A stretch of 64,000 bases of DNA. Origin: Anthoceros angustus (lineage: Eukaryota > Streptophyta > Anthocerotopsida > Anthocerotales > Anthocerotaceae). Within the stretch, counting starts at the first letter, position 1, and every line of letters begins with the position of its first letter. Made by a program: the position numbers and the translations under genes. Location: NCBI GenBank assembly GCA_010909165.1, contig MU008168.1, positions 1,488,001 to 1,552,000 of the forward strand, read 5' to 3'. This document shows positions 1 through 11,498 of this stretch, in pieces. The notes under the pieces were generated by a model. The model saw only the letters and a list, made by a program, of their open reading frames with translations, had not been told where the DNA came from and did no database searches.

Positions 1-456
1 TACAGCTCCAAGAAGCTTTTCATGTTTTGTGTTTACTACTGACGCGGTTTCCCTTGTCACATGCTTCTGAGTCATAAAGTAGGGGGTGCACGGTCCTGGA
101 GATTAACAGAGAGAAATTGACTTATTTGTTTAGATTAGCGAGTGCAAGTGGGACTTGTTCACCTGCTATCAGGATTCACTTTGCAGTTATGCTAAGAGTT
201 ACCCAATATTGCAGTTTAGGAGTGTCCTCTATATATCTTAAGTTTTACAAGGCATTCTGCCTAGTTCGCCCGTATTAACTTTAGTTCGCTGAGATTTAGT
301 CAGCATTATGATTTAGGAGTGTCTTTGGATCCCTTGATTTTACGAGCTATTATACGAACTCGAACTAGCGGGAAAGTTTCGACCGACAGGCGGAGGGGTG
401 CGCGGACGAGTGTCCTTTCCTTTTCTTACCACCGGAAGGCAGTGGAGGTGTGTGAT

Positions 457-595
457 AGCGTTAAAGATACAGCGATAAAGATGTAGTGTTAAAGATACAA
501 CGTTAAAGATATAGTACTAAAGATATAAGGGTAAAAATATAGTGCAAAGATATAGCGCTAAAGATATAGAGTTAAAGATATAGCGCTAAAAAATA
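457..595. repeat. 14-bp minisatellite, about 10 units
   Basis: Ten successive units follow the pattern agcgctaaagatat, with changes mainly in the first six bases and a nearly constant taaagatat core. One unit (541-553) is 13 bp. The array is AT-rich, unlike the GC-rich element to its right. No function is evident. Confidence 0.9.
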
Positions 596-798
596 ATTAT
601 ATAACTATAACACCAAGGGAAAAGGAATGAAGCTTATCTAACAAGAGCTATAGCGGAAGCTAACCTATTAAGGGCTATGACAGAAAAGGAAGAAACTTAA
701 TATTTAATATGATGATGGTGTAATCACATATGTCAAAAGAATTCTCAGATGCCCATCGTCCTCCGTGTGTAGTCTCTCGAAACTGCCAAGTATCCATG

Positions 799-860
799 GT
801 CCCCACGTATTGCAGGAATATCCAGTCTCACTATTGGATATTTCCTCAATACGTGTGGAC
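799..860. repeat. Imperfect inverted repeat (about 28-bp arms, short loop)
   Basis: The left arm, beginning gtccccacgtattg at 799, is nearly the reverse complement of the right arm, which ends caatacgtgtggac at 860. About six bases separate the arms. It could be a small foldback transposon remnant or the stem of an RNA hairpin; the sequence does not decide. Confidence 0.75.
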
Positions 861-867
861 CGCGGAT

Positions 868-916
868 GTAGGGTACGAGCAACACTATACAAGCAGCAAT
901 GCTGCTTGTACCCTAC
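868..916. repeat. Hairpin at the retrotransposon target site
   Basis: A gtagggtac arm near 868 pairs with gtaccctac ending at 916, and an inner palindrome lies at agcagcaatgctgct. The target duplication of the large element (912-916) is the outer end of this hairpin, so the element appears to have inserted at the edge of a palindrome. Confidence 0.7.
912..916. repeat. Target-site duplication, left copy (CCTAC)
   Basis: The five bases CCTAC directly precede the TGTGG end of the element and recur directly after its other end at 30108-30112. A 5-bp duplication is usual for plant LTR-retrotransposon integrases. Confidence 0.8.
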
Positions 917-1879
917 TGTGGCGCGACTTTCACTGATGGCCAGCCGGGCGCGCACAATCCCGTGTCGTTGTAGGAAGAAGTCCGTTCCCAAGGGAATGAT
1001 AGGCTCCGTTTACCGCGTTTCAGGTGATTCCTACCGCCCTTAGCGCCTGCTCACCAACACACATACTCCTAACTACTCACAACGTTTCACCGACAGCCCT
1101 TGTGATGGCTAAACGCTTAAGGACCTGCTCGTCCGTATCGTTCACATCCGTCCCTCACACATCCGGCCCTTTCTCTCTCCTCACGCTACACTCGCCTTAG
1201 AAAAGACGCTGGTTACATGCCCCGACCTCCTCCGCTGCCGCGCCTCTCCGTCCGGCTCAGACGCCTCCCGAGTTCCTCCGGCCACACGCCCGCCTGCTCG
1301 GCGTTCTCCTCCTCCGCTGCCCGAGCACGGTCACCGCCACCCTTCCCCGCACACACCACAACGTTAGGTCCGCCACCGGACCTTGATCAATCTCCCGAGT
1401 TTGGACCTCGGGGCCGGACTCAGACTCACGTTAGCAAGAAGACACACAAAGGTCTGCAAGAACGCGGCATCAACACCAAGAGAAAGATGATTTATTCAGG
1501 GCGGCCTTAGCCCTCTTATACTACGCCGAAGGTCGGCGCCTTTATTACACCTCTATTCTGAGCTGAGGGCCAGCTCAGTGTGCCCTAACCAGCCGCCTAC
1601 TACCCTGCCTATTCCGCCTATCGCCGCCGTCGGTGGTGGGGCTGGGATGGCCCCTGATTCCTTCTTGGCACCGGCGGCCCAAAGCCGAGCCCTGTCGGCT
1701 GCGGCGCACCCAATCGGATGATCCGCGAGGCGGGACCCCTTCCTCTTCCCGAGGGTCTGCTGCCGCCACCGGCGGCCGACAAGGGCCACCACCAAGTCCT
1801 CCTCGCCCTCCCTCTTCTCTCTCGGCGGGCCCTGCGCGATGGGCCCTCAAGGGTTGGATCTGCTGGGGTTGGTGGTGAT

Positions 1880-2165
1880 GGCTCTCCCCACTCCCGAGTT
1901 TGGACCTCGGGACCTGTCGACTCGAGTCCGGACCTCTAGGTCCGGCCTTCCTCCGGGTCCGGCCTTCCTCCGGGTCCGGCCTTCTTTGAGTCCGGCCCTG
2001 GGACCGGATCGGCCTTCCTCCGGGTCCGGCCTCGACCCAACCTTCGGGTCCGGACCTCGGGGCCGGACTCGTCACTGAGTCTGGATCCCTAAGTCCGGAC
2101 CTCGGGACCCTTCCTCCGGGTCCGGACCTCGGGATCGGCCTTCCTCAGTCCGGACAAAGTCCGGA
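1880..2165. repeat. Clustered tccgg-type GC-rich motif in the LTR end
   Basis: Short units built on gtccggacctc and gtccggccttcctccg recur many times here, and again at 4100-4345, 21240-21380 and 22580-22820. They form imperfect short tandem arrays near the downstream end of each LTR copy. They may be regulatory or simple slippage repeats. Confidence 0.7.
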
Positions 2166-2719
2166 CCTCCCTCTTCTCTCTCGGCCGCCTCCTCGCCGGG
2201 CTAGCCACGGGTTCATCCACCGAGCCCTCCTTGGTTCCCGAATGCCCGGTTGCACCTTTCCCTTCAAGATCCTCCTCGCCTCCTTCCATGCGAGGGTGCC
2301 GAGGCTTACCTCCTGTGGCGCCCCTTCCTCCTCCTCCTCCTCCGCTTCCTTCTCGCCTCCCTCGTCCTCCTCGCCTCCTCCTCCTCCGGTTCCTCCGGGT
2401 CCGGCCTCCTCGCCTCCTCCTCCTCCTTCCGAAGTCCACCTCCGCCTAGGGTGGCGCAGGACCTCCAGGCCTTGAGGAGCTCTGCGTGGTAGTAGGCGAA
2501 GTCGGAATCGACTTGAATCGCCTCCTCCACATGAGCCCGAGCACCCAGACTCCCTCCTCCAAGGTGCTCCAGAATCGACTTGAATCGCCTCCTCGCCTCC
2601 TCCTGCCTCCGTGGCCAAGCTCACCACCAGGCGGGCGGACTCCCTTGAGGCCGTCAAGGCCTCAGATTACCTCTTGCAACCTTGCTGCTGCTCGTTCTCC
2701 TCCTCCGTTGTTGCTTGAC

Positions 2720-3215
2720 TCACTTGATTTGCGGGCCATGGGTGAGCTCCCCTTCACTTCCTGGCCGGACGAGCAACAGACCTTTCCTCCAAGGCTTCCT
2801 CCCTTCTTCTATTCTTTCCGGAGGTCCTCCACTTCCTTCTCCAGGCGGGCGGACTCCCTTGAGGCCGTCAAGGCTGCCTCTCGGCTTCCGCCACGCCCCG
2901 CCGCAACCGCGACGCCGAACTCCTTGCCCCTGTTCTCCTCCGTCTTCAAGCGGAGCTGGAGGCCCACCTCTCGCTCGAAGTCTTGGATTCTCTCGTTGAG
3001 AACCCCTGCTGCTCCGTGCATCTTGGAGTTGCAACCCAAGGTGTCCTTGTTGTCCTCCGCCTCCGCCCGCCTTCTACCTCCCGCACTGCACTCGAGGTCC
3101 CCAATCTCCCGGGTCTGGCCTCAGCCTCCTCACGGCTCGGCCGTGCTTGCTCCTTGACCACTTGCTCGGCCTTGATTGGCGGCTCTCTCGGCCGCCTCTC
3201 CACCGGCCCGATCAC
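2720..3215 (-). pseudogene. LTR-borne coiled-coil segment, C-terminal part
   Basis: The minus strand reads LNERIQDFEREVGLQLRLKT followed by EENRGKEFGV and, further on, ALTASRESARLEKEVEDLRK, again with heptad-like charge spacing. Related copies lie at 5133-5405, 7601-7927, 23356-23957 and 24555-24870. It is probably the later part of the same LTR-borne frame. The Arg/Gly-rich stretches around it are GC-rich repeat DNA and need not be coding. Confidence 0.4.
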
Positions 3216-5460
3216 GATAGTGATCGCGATCGGCCTTCGCCGTGGCCTCCGCCTCCTTGGCCACCTTCACCGAGCCTCTCCGCCTCCTCCTCCGGGTCCG
3301 GCCTTCCTCCGGGTCCGGCCTTCCTCCGGCCTTCCTTCGCCTCCTCGCCTCCTCACGGCCGCCTCAGAGGTCCTCCGCCGCTTGGGCCTCCTCCTCCTCC
3401 TCCTCCTCCTCCAAGGAATTTGGTCCGGCCTTCCTCCGGGTCCGGACCTCCTCCGTCTTCAAGCGGGCTGGGCGTTCCACCTCCGGGTCCGTCCTCCTCC
3501 TGCCGCCTCCGGAGTTCCTCCGGCTCACACGTTCGATCCGTTCGGTCTTTGGCGCGGCTCGGGGCGAGCACGGGTCACCGATCACCCTTCCTGCACACAC
3601 CACAACGCGTTAGGTCGTCACGGGACCGATCAATCTCCCGGGTATCGTGCACCTTTCGGTGACTCGGGACTCACGTTAGCAAGAAGACACACAAAGGTGC
3701 GCAGAGCGGCATCAACACCAAGAAGATGATTTATTGACCTTAGCCCTCTTATACTCGCCGGTCGGTGCCTTTATTACCTCTATTACGGTGAGGGCCATTT
3801 CGGTGTGCCTAACCACCGCCTACTACCACCTATTCCACCTATCGCCGTCGGTGGTGGGGTGGGATAGCCCCTCATTCCTTCTTGGCACGGCCCAAAGCCA
3901 TCGGTGCAGGCGCCAATCGGATGATCCGGCGGTGGACCCTTCCTCCTTCCATGCGAGGGTGCCGAGGGCTTACCTCCTGCCTCCGTGGCCAAGCTCACCA
4001 CCAAGTCTTCCTCGTCCTCCCTCTTCTCTCTCCGGGGCCCTGCGATGGGCCCTCAAGGGTTGGATCTGCTGGGGTTGGTGGTGATGGCTCTCCCCACTCC
4101 CGAGTTTGGACCTCGGGACCACTCGACTCGGTCCGGACCTCTAGGTCAGTCTTCCCCTCAGTCCGGACCTCTAGGTCCGGCCTTCTTTGAGTCCGGTCCT
4201 CGGGGCCGGGCCTCTGGGGTCGGTCTTGGACCCAACCCTTCCCACAGGGTCCGGACCTCGGGGCGGACTCGTCACTGAGTGGATCCCTAAGTCGGACTTC
4301 CTTGAGGGGCGGACCTCGGGATCGGCCTTCCTCGAGTCCGGACAAAGTCAGGACCTCGGCTCTGGGCATGCCTCCTCGCCGGGCTAGCCACGGGTTCATC
4401 CTGAGCCCTCCTTGGTTCCCGAATGCCCGGTTGCACCTTTCCCTTCAAGATCCTCCCTCGTCCTTCCATGCGAGGTCAGCTTACCTCGGTGTGGCGCCCC
4501 TTCCTCCTCCGGTTCCTCCAGCTGCTCTCCTTCGCGCTGCTGCCGTCGTCAAGCAGCGCTCCTAGGACTCCAGCGGTTGTCTTGTCCCGGGTCCGTCCTC
4601 CTCGCTCCTCCTTCCATCCCTTGAGTCCACCCTCCTGGGGTGGCGCGGGACCTCCAGGCCTTGAGGAGCTCTGCGTGGTAGTAGGCGGTCGGAATCGACT
4701 TGAATCGCCTCCTCCACATGAGCCGGGCACGGTACTCCCTCCTCCAGGTGCTCGTGGCAGGCGGATCGCCCCTTCCTCCGGGTCCGGACCTCGTGGCCAA
4801 GCTTACGGTATGGCGGGCGGACTCCCTTGAGGCCGTCAAGGCTGCCTCAGTTACCTCTTGCAACCTTGCTGCTGCTCGGCGTTCTCCTCCTCCCGTTGTT
4901 GCTTGACTCACTTGATTTGCGGGCCATGGGTGAGCTCCCCTTCAAGATCCTCCTCCTTGGTTCCCGAATGCCCGGTTGCACCTTTCCTCCGGCCTTCCTC
5001 CCTTCTTCTATTCTTTCCGGAGGTCCTCCACTTCCTTCTCCAGGGCGGTATCCCGTCAGGCTCACGGCTTCCGCCACGCCCCGCCGCAACCTTGCGGCGT
5101 CGAACTCCTTGCCCGCCTATTCTCCTCCGTCTTCAAGCGGGCTGGGCGTTCCACCTCGCTCGAAGTCTTGGATTCTCGTTGAGAACCCCTGCTGCTCCGT
5201 CATCTTGGGTTGCAACTCCAAGGTGTCCTTGTTGTCCTCCGGCTCCTGCCCGCCGCCCTTCTACCTCCTGCAGTGCACCACAGGGTCCCCAATCTCCCGG
5301 TGCTGGCCTCAGCGCCTCCTCACGGCTCGGCCGTGCTTGCTCCTTGACCACTTGCTCGGCCGCTCGGCCTTGATTGGCGCGGCTCTCTCGGCCGCCTCTC
5401 TCCACGGTTCGATCACGATAGTGATCGCGATCGGCCGGGCCTCCGCCTCCTTGGCCACCT

Positions 5461-5913
5461 TCACCGAGCCTCTCCGGCTTGGCTCTGGTCGGTCAGCTGC
5501 CTCCGCGAGATCCGCGCCCGTTCGCGCCCGGGCGTCCTCGCTTCTGCTGCGCTCGCCCCTGCTGCGAGGTCCTCCCGCGCTTGGGCCTCCTTGCTGCTCG
5601 GCGTTCTCCTCCGGTGAAGGAATTTGGTCCGGTCCTTGCGGATGGACCAGACCTCCCTCTCCGCCTCCCGGCGTTTTCCTTCCTCAATCCTGCCGAGAGC
5701 TTCGGCCTTCCTTCTCGCCTCCTGGGCTCCCTCCAACTGCTCCTGGAGGAGCACCATGCGCCTCCGGGTGGCTTCCACCTCCTGGGCCTTCTCGGCCATC
5801 CCGCACAGACCCCAGAGCATACCGTCCATGACGGTAGCCAGGACCCCGTGTTTCCTCCACGGCCGCTGCTGGTGAGGCTCCCACAAAGTCCGTTGCGGGA
5901 GCCGGCATCTCAC
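5461..5913 (-). pseudogene. LTR-borne coiled-coil segment
   Basis: A 150-codon open frame on the minus strand contains MAEKAQEVEATRRRMVLLQE, continuing with QLEGAQEARRKAEALGRIEE and basic/acidic heptad-like residues, then REVWSIRKDRTKFL. This strongly resembles a coiled coil. Copies in other frames lie near 8129-8360, 24003-24306, 25678-25934 and 28015-28350. It probably continues the frame that begins near 11124, but indels prevent a continuous reading. Function unknown. Confidence 0.45.
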
Positions 5914-6282
5914 GGTCCGTCAAGGACCTCCATACCGCAGCCCGAGTAAGTCCGACTGGGTTCTCGGACCCAATCAGACCCTTAGGTCCCGAGGCCGAGC
6001 TCCGAGCCTCCTTGGCCCTTTTGGCGCGAGCTCCTTCTCCGCCTTTTCTCCTGGGCTCCCTCCAGCTGCTCACGGAGCACCATGCGCCTCGGGTGGCTTC
6101 CACCTCCTGGGCCTTCTCGGCCATCCCGAGACCCAGGCATACGTCCATGGCGGTAGCAGGGCCGTGTTTCCTCCACGGCTGCTGATGAGGCTCCCACAAA
6201 GTCCGTGGGGCCGGCATCTCACGGTCCGTCAAGGACCTCCATCTGATCGGGAAGTCGGTGGGTTCTCGGACAATCGGGACCC

Positions 6283-7117
6283 TTAGGTCACGAGTCTTGG
6301 CTCGGCTTCCCCTCCTTGGCCCTTTTGGCGCGAGCTCCTTCTCGCCCTTTTCTCCAGGGCTCGGCGGAGGTGATGGAGTCCGGAGCTTTTTGCCCCTTCC
6401 GCCGGGCGACAGACTGGCTGATGCGGCCGCTGTGTCCTCCGCCTCGGGCCCCTTTTCTCGCCTCCCATCGCTTCCGCTTGCCACTCCGGCAGGGAAGAGG
6501 TACTGCACCGACCGGGTGCCGCTGGTAGCCGTGGTCTTGCGTCTCTTGGCTCTCTCGGCCGCCTCCGGGCCTCACCGAGTGGTAGCCGGCGGGCTGGGCC
6601 GGGCCGCCTCACTGGCCGGGCTGGGTTGCACGGGGAGGAGGCGGGGAATTGCTTCCCATACTTCCTCGGGTGGTGAGGGGTCCGCTCCACGTATGGAGTC
6701 CGAATCCTCCCGCCATCCTCCTCCCGAGTCCGCTTGGTTTTGTCGACTGCCTCCTCCTCCGGCGCCTTGCCCGCCTCCACTTCCGGGAGGGCCTCCTTCC
6801 GAGCGCCGCTCAAGCTCTCCTTCCCGAGGAGTTCAAATGCCCCATACATGGATCGTATGGGGATGCCCAGATGGCGAGGCTTCGCCCCGAGCTATGAGCC
6901 TCGCTAAACCGGGCGAAGATAATCCTTCCCCGCCCGCCTCTTCCCGCAACGCGGTGAACAATAGATTATCACCAAGGTGATCCACCTTGGTGAGTAGGTT
7001 CCTGGACAATGATCCGGCCACCGCCTCGACTCGATCGTCGCCTGATATCGCCCAACCACAGGTGGTGAGGGGTCCGCTGGCCCTGTGCCTTAGCATCGCT
7101 GCTGCTGCCGTCGTCAA
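6283..7117 (-). pseudogene. LTR-borne reading frame, middle part
   Basis: The minus strand reads LGDNLLFTALREE, then YGAFELLGKESLSG, EVEAGKAPEEEAVDKTKR and REEDGGRIRTPY, followed by a Pro/Arg-rich stretch and KGEKELAPKGPRRG. The same order recurs at about 8461-9260, 9735-10409, 26029-27141 and 28283-29064, in different frames. Repeated survival of the same residues suggests this was protein-coding. No known domain is recognised. Confidence 0.4.
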
Positions 7118-10100
7118 GCGCTCCTAGGACTCCAGCGGTTGTCTTTGTCCCGTCCTCCTCGCTCCTCCTCCTTGAGTCCACCCTCCACCTGGGGTGGCGC
7201 GGGACCTCGAGGCCTTGAGGGGCTCTGCGTGGTAGTAGGCGGTCGGAATCGACTTGGAATCGCCTCCTCCACATGAGCCGGGCACCCGGTACTCCCTCCT
7301 CCAGGTGCTCGGTGGCGGGCGGACTCCCTTGAGGCCGTCAAGGCTGCCTCCGTGGCCAAGCTTCACCGGTGGCGGGCGGACTCCCTTGAGGCCGTCAAGG
7401 CCTCAGATTACCTCTTGCAACCTTGCTGCTGCTCGTTCTCCTCCTCCGTCGTTGCTTGACTCACTTGATTTGCGGGCCATGGGTGAGCTCCTCACTTCCT
7501 GGCCGGACGAGCGGTGCCTTCCTCCGGTGCCTTCCTCCTTCTTCTATTCTTTCCGGAGGTCCTCCACTTCCTTCTCCAGGCGGGCGGTATCCCGTCAGGC
7601 TCACGGCTTCCGCACGTCTGCGCAACCTTGCGGCGTCGAACTCCTTGCACCGCCTCCGTCTTCAAGCGGGCTGGGCGTTCCACCTCTCGCTCGAAGTCTT
7701 GGATTCTCGTTGAGAACCCCTGCTCCGTGCATCTTGGGTTGCAACTCCAAGGTGTCCTTGTTGTCCTCCGGCTCCTGCCGCCCTTCTACCTCCTGCCGCA
7801 CCACAGGGTCCCCAATCCCGGGTCTGGCCTCCAGGCGCCTCCTCACGGCTCGGCCTTGCTCCATGACCACTTGCTCGGCCTTGATTGGCGCGGCTCTCTC
7901 GGCCGCCTCTCTCCACGGTTCGATCACGATAGTGATCGCGATCGTGTGGCCTCCGCCTCCTTGGCCACCTTCACAGCCTCTCCGGCTTGGCTCTGGTCGG
8001 TCAGCTGCCTCCGCGAGATCCGCGCGTTCACGCGGGCGTCCTCGCTTCTGCGCTCGCCCCTCACTGCGGAGGTCCTCCCGCCCGGCGCTTGGGCCTCCTT
8101 ACTGCTTGATGTTCCTCGGTGAAGGAATTTAGTCCGGTCCTTGCGGATGGACGGACCTCCCTCTCCGCCTCCGGCGTTTTCCTTCCTCAATCCTGCCGAG
8201 GCTTGGCCTTCCTTCTCGCCTGGGCTCCCTCCAGCTGCTCACGGAGGAGCACCATGCGCCCGGTGGCTTCCACCTCCACAGGCCTTCTCGGCCATCCCGA
8301 GACCCAGGCATACCGTCCATGGCGGTGGCAGGACCCCGTGTTTCCTCCACGGCTGCTGAGGCTCCCACAAAGTCCGTGGGGCGGCATCTCCGTCGTCGAG
8401 GACCTCCATACCATGATCCGGGCAAGTCGGTGGGTTCTCCGGACAATCGGGACCCTTAGGTCACGAGTCTTGGCTCGGCTTCCCCTCCTTGGCCCTTTTG
8501 GCGAGCTCCTTCTCGCCCTTTTCTCCACAGGGCTCGGAGGTGATGGAGCACGCCCTTTGCCCCTTCACAGCCGGCGGGACCCGGCTCTGGATCAGTGCTG
8601 CGGTGTCCTCCGCTCCACAGGCGCGTCCCTTCGCCTCCTTCTTCCACTTCTTGCCACTCGTCGGCGGGGAAGAATCTTGGCCGGCCCAGGGTGCAGCGTT
8701 GGTAGCCGTGGTCTTGCGTCTCTTGGCTCTCTCACAGTCGGCGGGGCTCCTCACCGAGTGGTAGCCGGCGGGCTGGGCCGGGCCGCTCACTGGCCGGGCT
8801 GGGTTGCACGGGGAGGGAGGCGGGGAATTGCTTCCCATACTTCCTGGGTGGTGAGGGGTCCGCTCCACGTATGGAGTCCGAATCCTCCCGCCATCCTCCT
8901 CCCGAGTCCGCTTGGTTTTGTCGACTGCCTCCTCCTCCGGCGCCTTGCCCGCCTCCACTTCCGGGAGGGCCTCCTTCCGAGCGCCCGCTCAAGCTCTCCT
9001 TCCCGAGGAGTTCAAATGCCCCATACATGGATCGTATGGGGATGCCCAGATGGCGAGGCTTCGCTCCGAGCTTGGCCTTCCTTCTCGCCTCCTGGGCTCC
9101 CTCCAGCTGCTCACGGAGCACCATGCGCCTCGGGTGGCTTCCACCTCCGGGCCTTCTCGGCCATCCCGAGACCCAGGCATACGTCCATGGCGGTAGCAGG
9201 GCCGTGTTTCCTCCACGGCTGCTGATGAGGCTCCCACAAAGTCCGTGGCGGGGCCGGCATCTCACGGTCCGTCAAGGACCTCCATCTGATCGGGAAGTCG
9301 GTGGGTTCTCGGACAATCGGGACCCTTAGGTCACGAGTCTTGGCTCGGGCTTCCCCTCCTTGGCCCTTTTGGCGCGAGCTCCTTCTCGCCCTTTTCTCCA
9401 GGGCTCGGCGGAGGTGATGGAGCACGCCCTTTGCCCCTTCTCGGCGGCAGGACCCGGCTCTGGATCTGCTGCCGGTGTCCTCCGCTCCACAGGCGGCGTC
9501 CTTTTCGCCCTCCTTCGCTTCCTCGCTTCTTGCCACTCGTCGGCGGGGAAGAATCTTGGCACCGGCCCAGGGGTGCGTTGGTGGCCGTGGTCTTGCGTCT
9601 CTTGGCTCTCTCACAGTGGGGCTCCTCGGTAGGAGTGATGGCGGTGGGGCTGGGCCTTCTTGGGTGGCATGGTTGGGGCACGGAAGGAGGAGGCGGGGTG
9701 CTTCCCATACTTCCACAGGTGGTGAGGGGTCCGTTCAGGCGTATGGAGTCCGAATCCTCCTCCTCCTCCTCCGAGTCCGCTTGGTTTTTTCGGCCTCCTC
9801 CCTCGGCGCCCTTGCCCGCTCCACTTGGGAGGGCCTCCTTCCGGGCGCTCGCTCAAGCTCTCCTTCCTTGAGGAGTTGAAATGCCCCCATACATGGATCG
9901 GTATGGGGCAGCCAGATGGCGAGGCTTCTCGGCTCCACAGCTTGCGAGCCTCACAGCTAAACAGGCGAAGATAATCCTTCCCGGTCCTCCGCCGCCTCTT
10001 CCCGCAACGCGGTGAACAATAGATTATCACCAAGGTGATCCACCTTGGTGAGTAGGTTCGATGGACAATGATCCGGCCACCGCCTCGACTCGATCGTCGC

Positions 10101-10535
10101 CTGATATCGCCCAACCACAGGTGGTGAGGGGTCCGTTCGGGCGTATGGAGTCAGAATCCTCGATCGTCCTCCTCCTCCGTCCGTTTGGTTTTGTCGGCCT
10201 CCTCCCTCGGCGCCCTTGCCTCCACTTGGGAGGGCCTCAGTCCTTGGGCGCTCGCTCAAGCTCTCCTTCCTTGAGGAGTTGAAATGCCCCATACATGGAT
10301 CGGTATGGGGCCAGATGGCGAGGCTTCTCGCTCTGAGCTTGCGAGCCTCACAGCTAAGCCAGATAATCCTTCCCGTCCGCCCTCTTCCCCAGCAGCGCGT
10401 GCGGAACACAATAGATTATCACCAAGGTGATCCACCTTGGTAGTAGGTTCCGATGGGCGATGATCCGGGCCACCGCCTCGACTCGACCGTCCAATGTCGG
10501 ATATCGACCAACCGTTGGTGGTCGTTCGTCGAGCC

Positions 10536-11243
10536 TTAGCATCGCTGCTGCCTATCTTCCCTTGAGGGGCCCGCACCACTCCCCTCTTCCTCCTTGGGCG
10601 GTTGTAGGCCGCCTTGGGACCTCAAGGTCCATCGCCTTGGGTCCTCCCGAGGTTCTTGGACCGCACCTCCTTGTTGACCGCCGCCAAGATCTTCCGGGCA
10701 AACTCCCGACTGTAGTGACATCTGTCCGCACCATTTGGAACACATCCAAATGCCACTCCTGCACCAATTCTCCGCCTCGGAGCCGAGCCCAAAGTCCGGA
10801 TAGCGCCGGTCACAATGTTGCGCTCCACAAGGTTCCATGGCTCCCAAACTTCCGCGGGCTTTTGGGTGCCATCGCCTTCTTCTCCCTTGTTGCCGGCCGC
10901 TCAGACCGCTGCACGTTGAGCCTCCTCGCCGCTCGCTTCTCGACCTCAACGGTGAGCCGCGCCAAGACGCCCGAGTGTCCCACGAGATACCGCCAGAGAG
11001 CCGGATCGGAGCGCAAGAGATCGCGAATTGTCTCGAGGTCACAGCAAATGACCTTCTTCCGCGACCACGCCGGAGTAACAGGGCGGAGGGCGCCTCTTCC
11101 GTCCAGAATCGCCGAGGTCCGCATGGCTTACTCGCCCTTACGCCACGCCGCCTTACGCCGCTGCACTGCCCTACGCCAGCGCGCCGCGGACCGCTATAAC
11201 GGCCTCGCAAGGTTACGGTCCCGACCACGATGCCCGCCTCCAC
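10536..11243 (-). pseudogene. LTR-borne reading frame, N-terminal part (3' LTR)
   Basis: Within the 3' LTR the minus strand has protein-like sequence conserved in the 5' LTR (29015-29737). Shared patterns are DPALWRYLVGHSGVL, REKKAMAPKS, RKFGSHGTLW and, in a shifted frame, FARKILAAVNKEVRSKNLG. The first Met that fits is near 11124. I recognise no domain family. Because it lies inside the LTR, one copy is present at each end of the element. Frameshifts break it in both copies. Confidence 0.5.
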
Positions 11244-11498
11244 TGTGGTCGCCCACGTGCCATCCGTCCCACGCCCAACTTCTAAGTTACCTTCCGGCGT
11301 ACTTATCCCGCCTGGTCCGGAGTGGGTCCGGACTTATCCGCCCGTCGAGGGTCTAAGTATGCCTCACTCCGAGTCGAGTATACTCCGAGTGCCGTCCGAG
11401 TGCTAACGCTTATTTCCTCCTTTTCGCCTCATTTTATCCTTCGCTCCCAAAAACAAAACCCTACCTAATTTCTAACCCCGGGAAGTCCGTAGTCCACA

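Larger units (their letters stand above)
1..911. other. Gene-free left flank of the retrotransposon
   Basis: I find no convincing gene here. The short open frames at 704-1043 lie over hairpin DNA and the retrotransposon end and resemble no family I know. The stretch holds a 14-bp minisatellite and two inverted repeats, listed separately, and ends at the 5-bp target duplication of the large element. Confidence 0.6.
917..11498 (-). repeat. 3' LTR (about 10.6 kb)
   Basis: The segment starts (minus strand) with TGTGGACTACGG right after the polypurine tract and ends GTCGCGCCACA beside the CCTAC duplication. It matches 21717-30107 in order: the conserved block at 10420-11498 corresponds to about 29000-30107, and the end block at 917-1900 to 21717-22600. 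The interior is GC-rich and contains secondary copies of its own segments, for example 1500-3500, 3700-5450 and 7100-8000. Coding-like coiled-coil frames on the minus strand are listed separately. The length is far above usual plant LTRs and is inflated by these internal duplications. Confidence 0.8.

Noticed and set aside
1880-2165. Possible CRISPR-like array
   Set aside because: The gtccgg units are short, contiguous and imperfect, without constant repeats and unique spacers; the context is a plant retrotransposon.
4827-5831. Long plus-strand open frame (334 codons), Pro/Ser/Leu-rich
   Set aside because: It is antisense to the LTR-borne coiled-coil frame, low in complexity, and its sister repeats break the frame. 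It arises from GC-rich composition.
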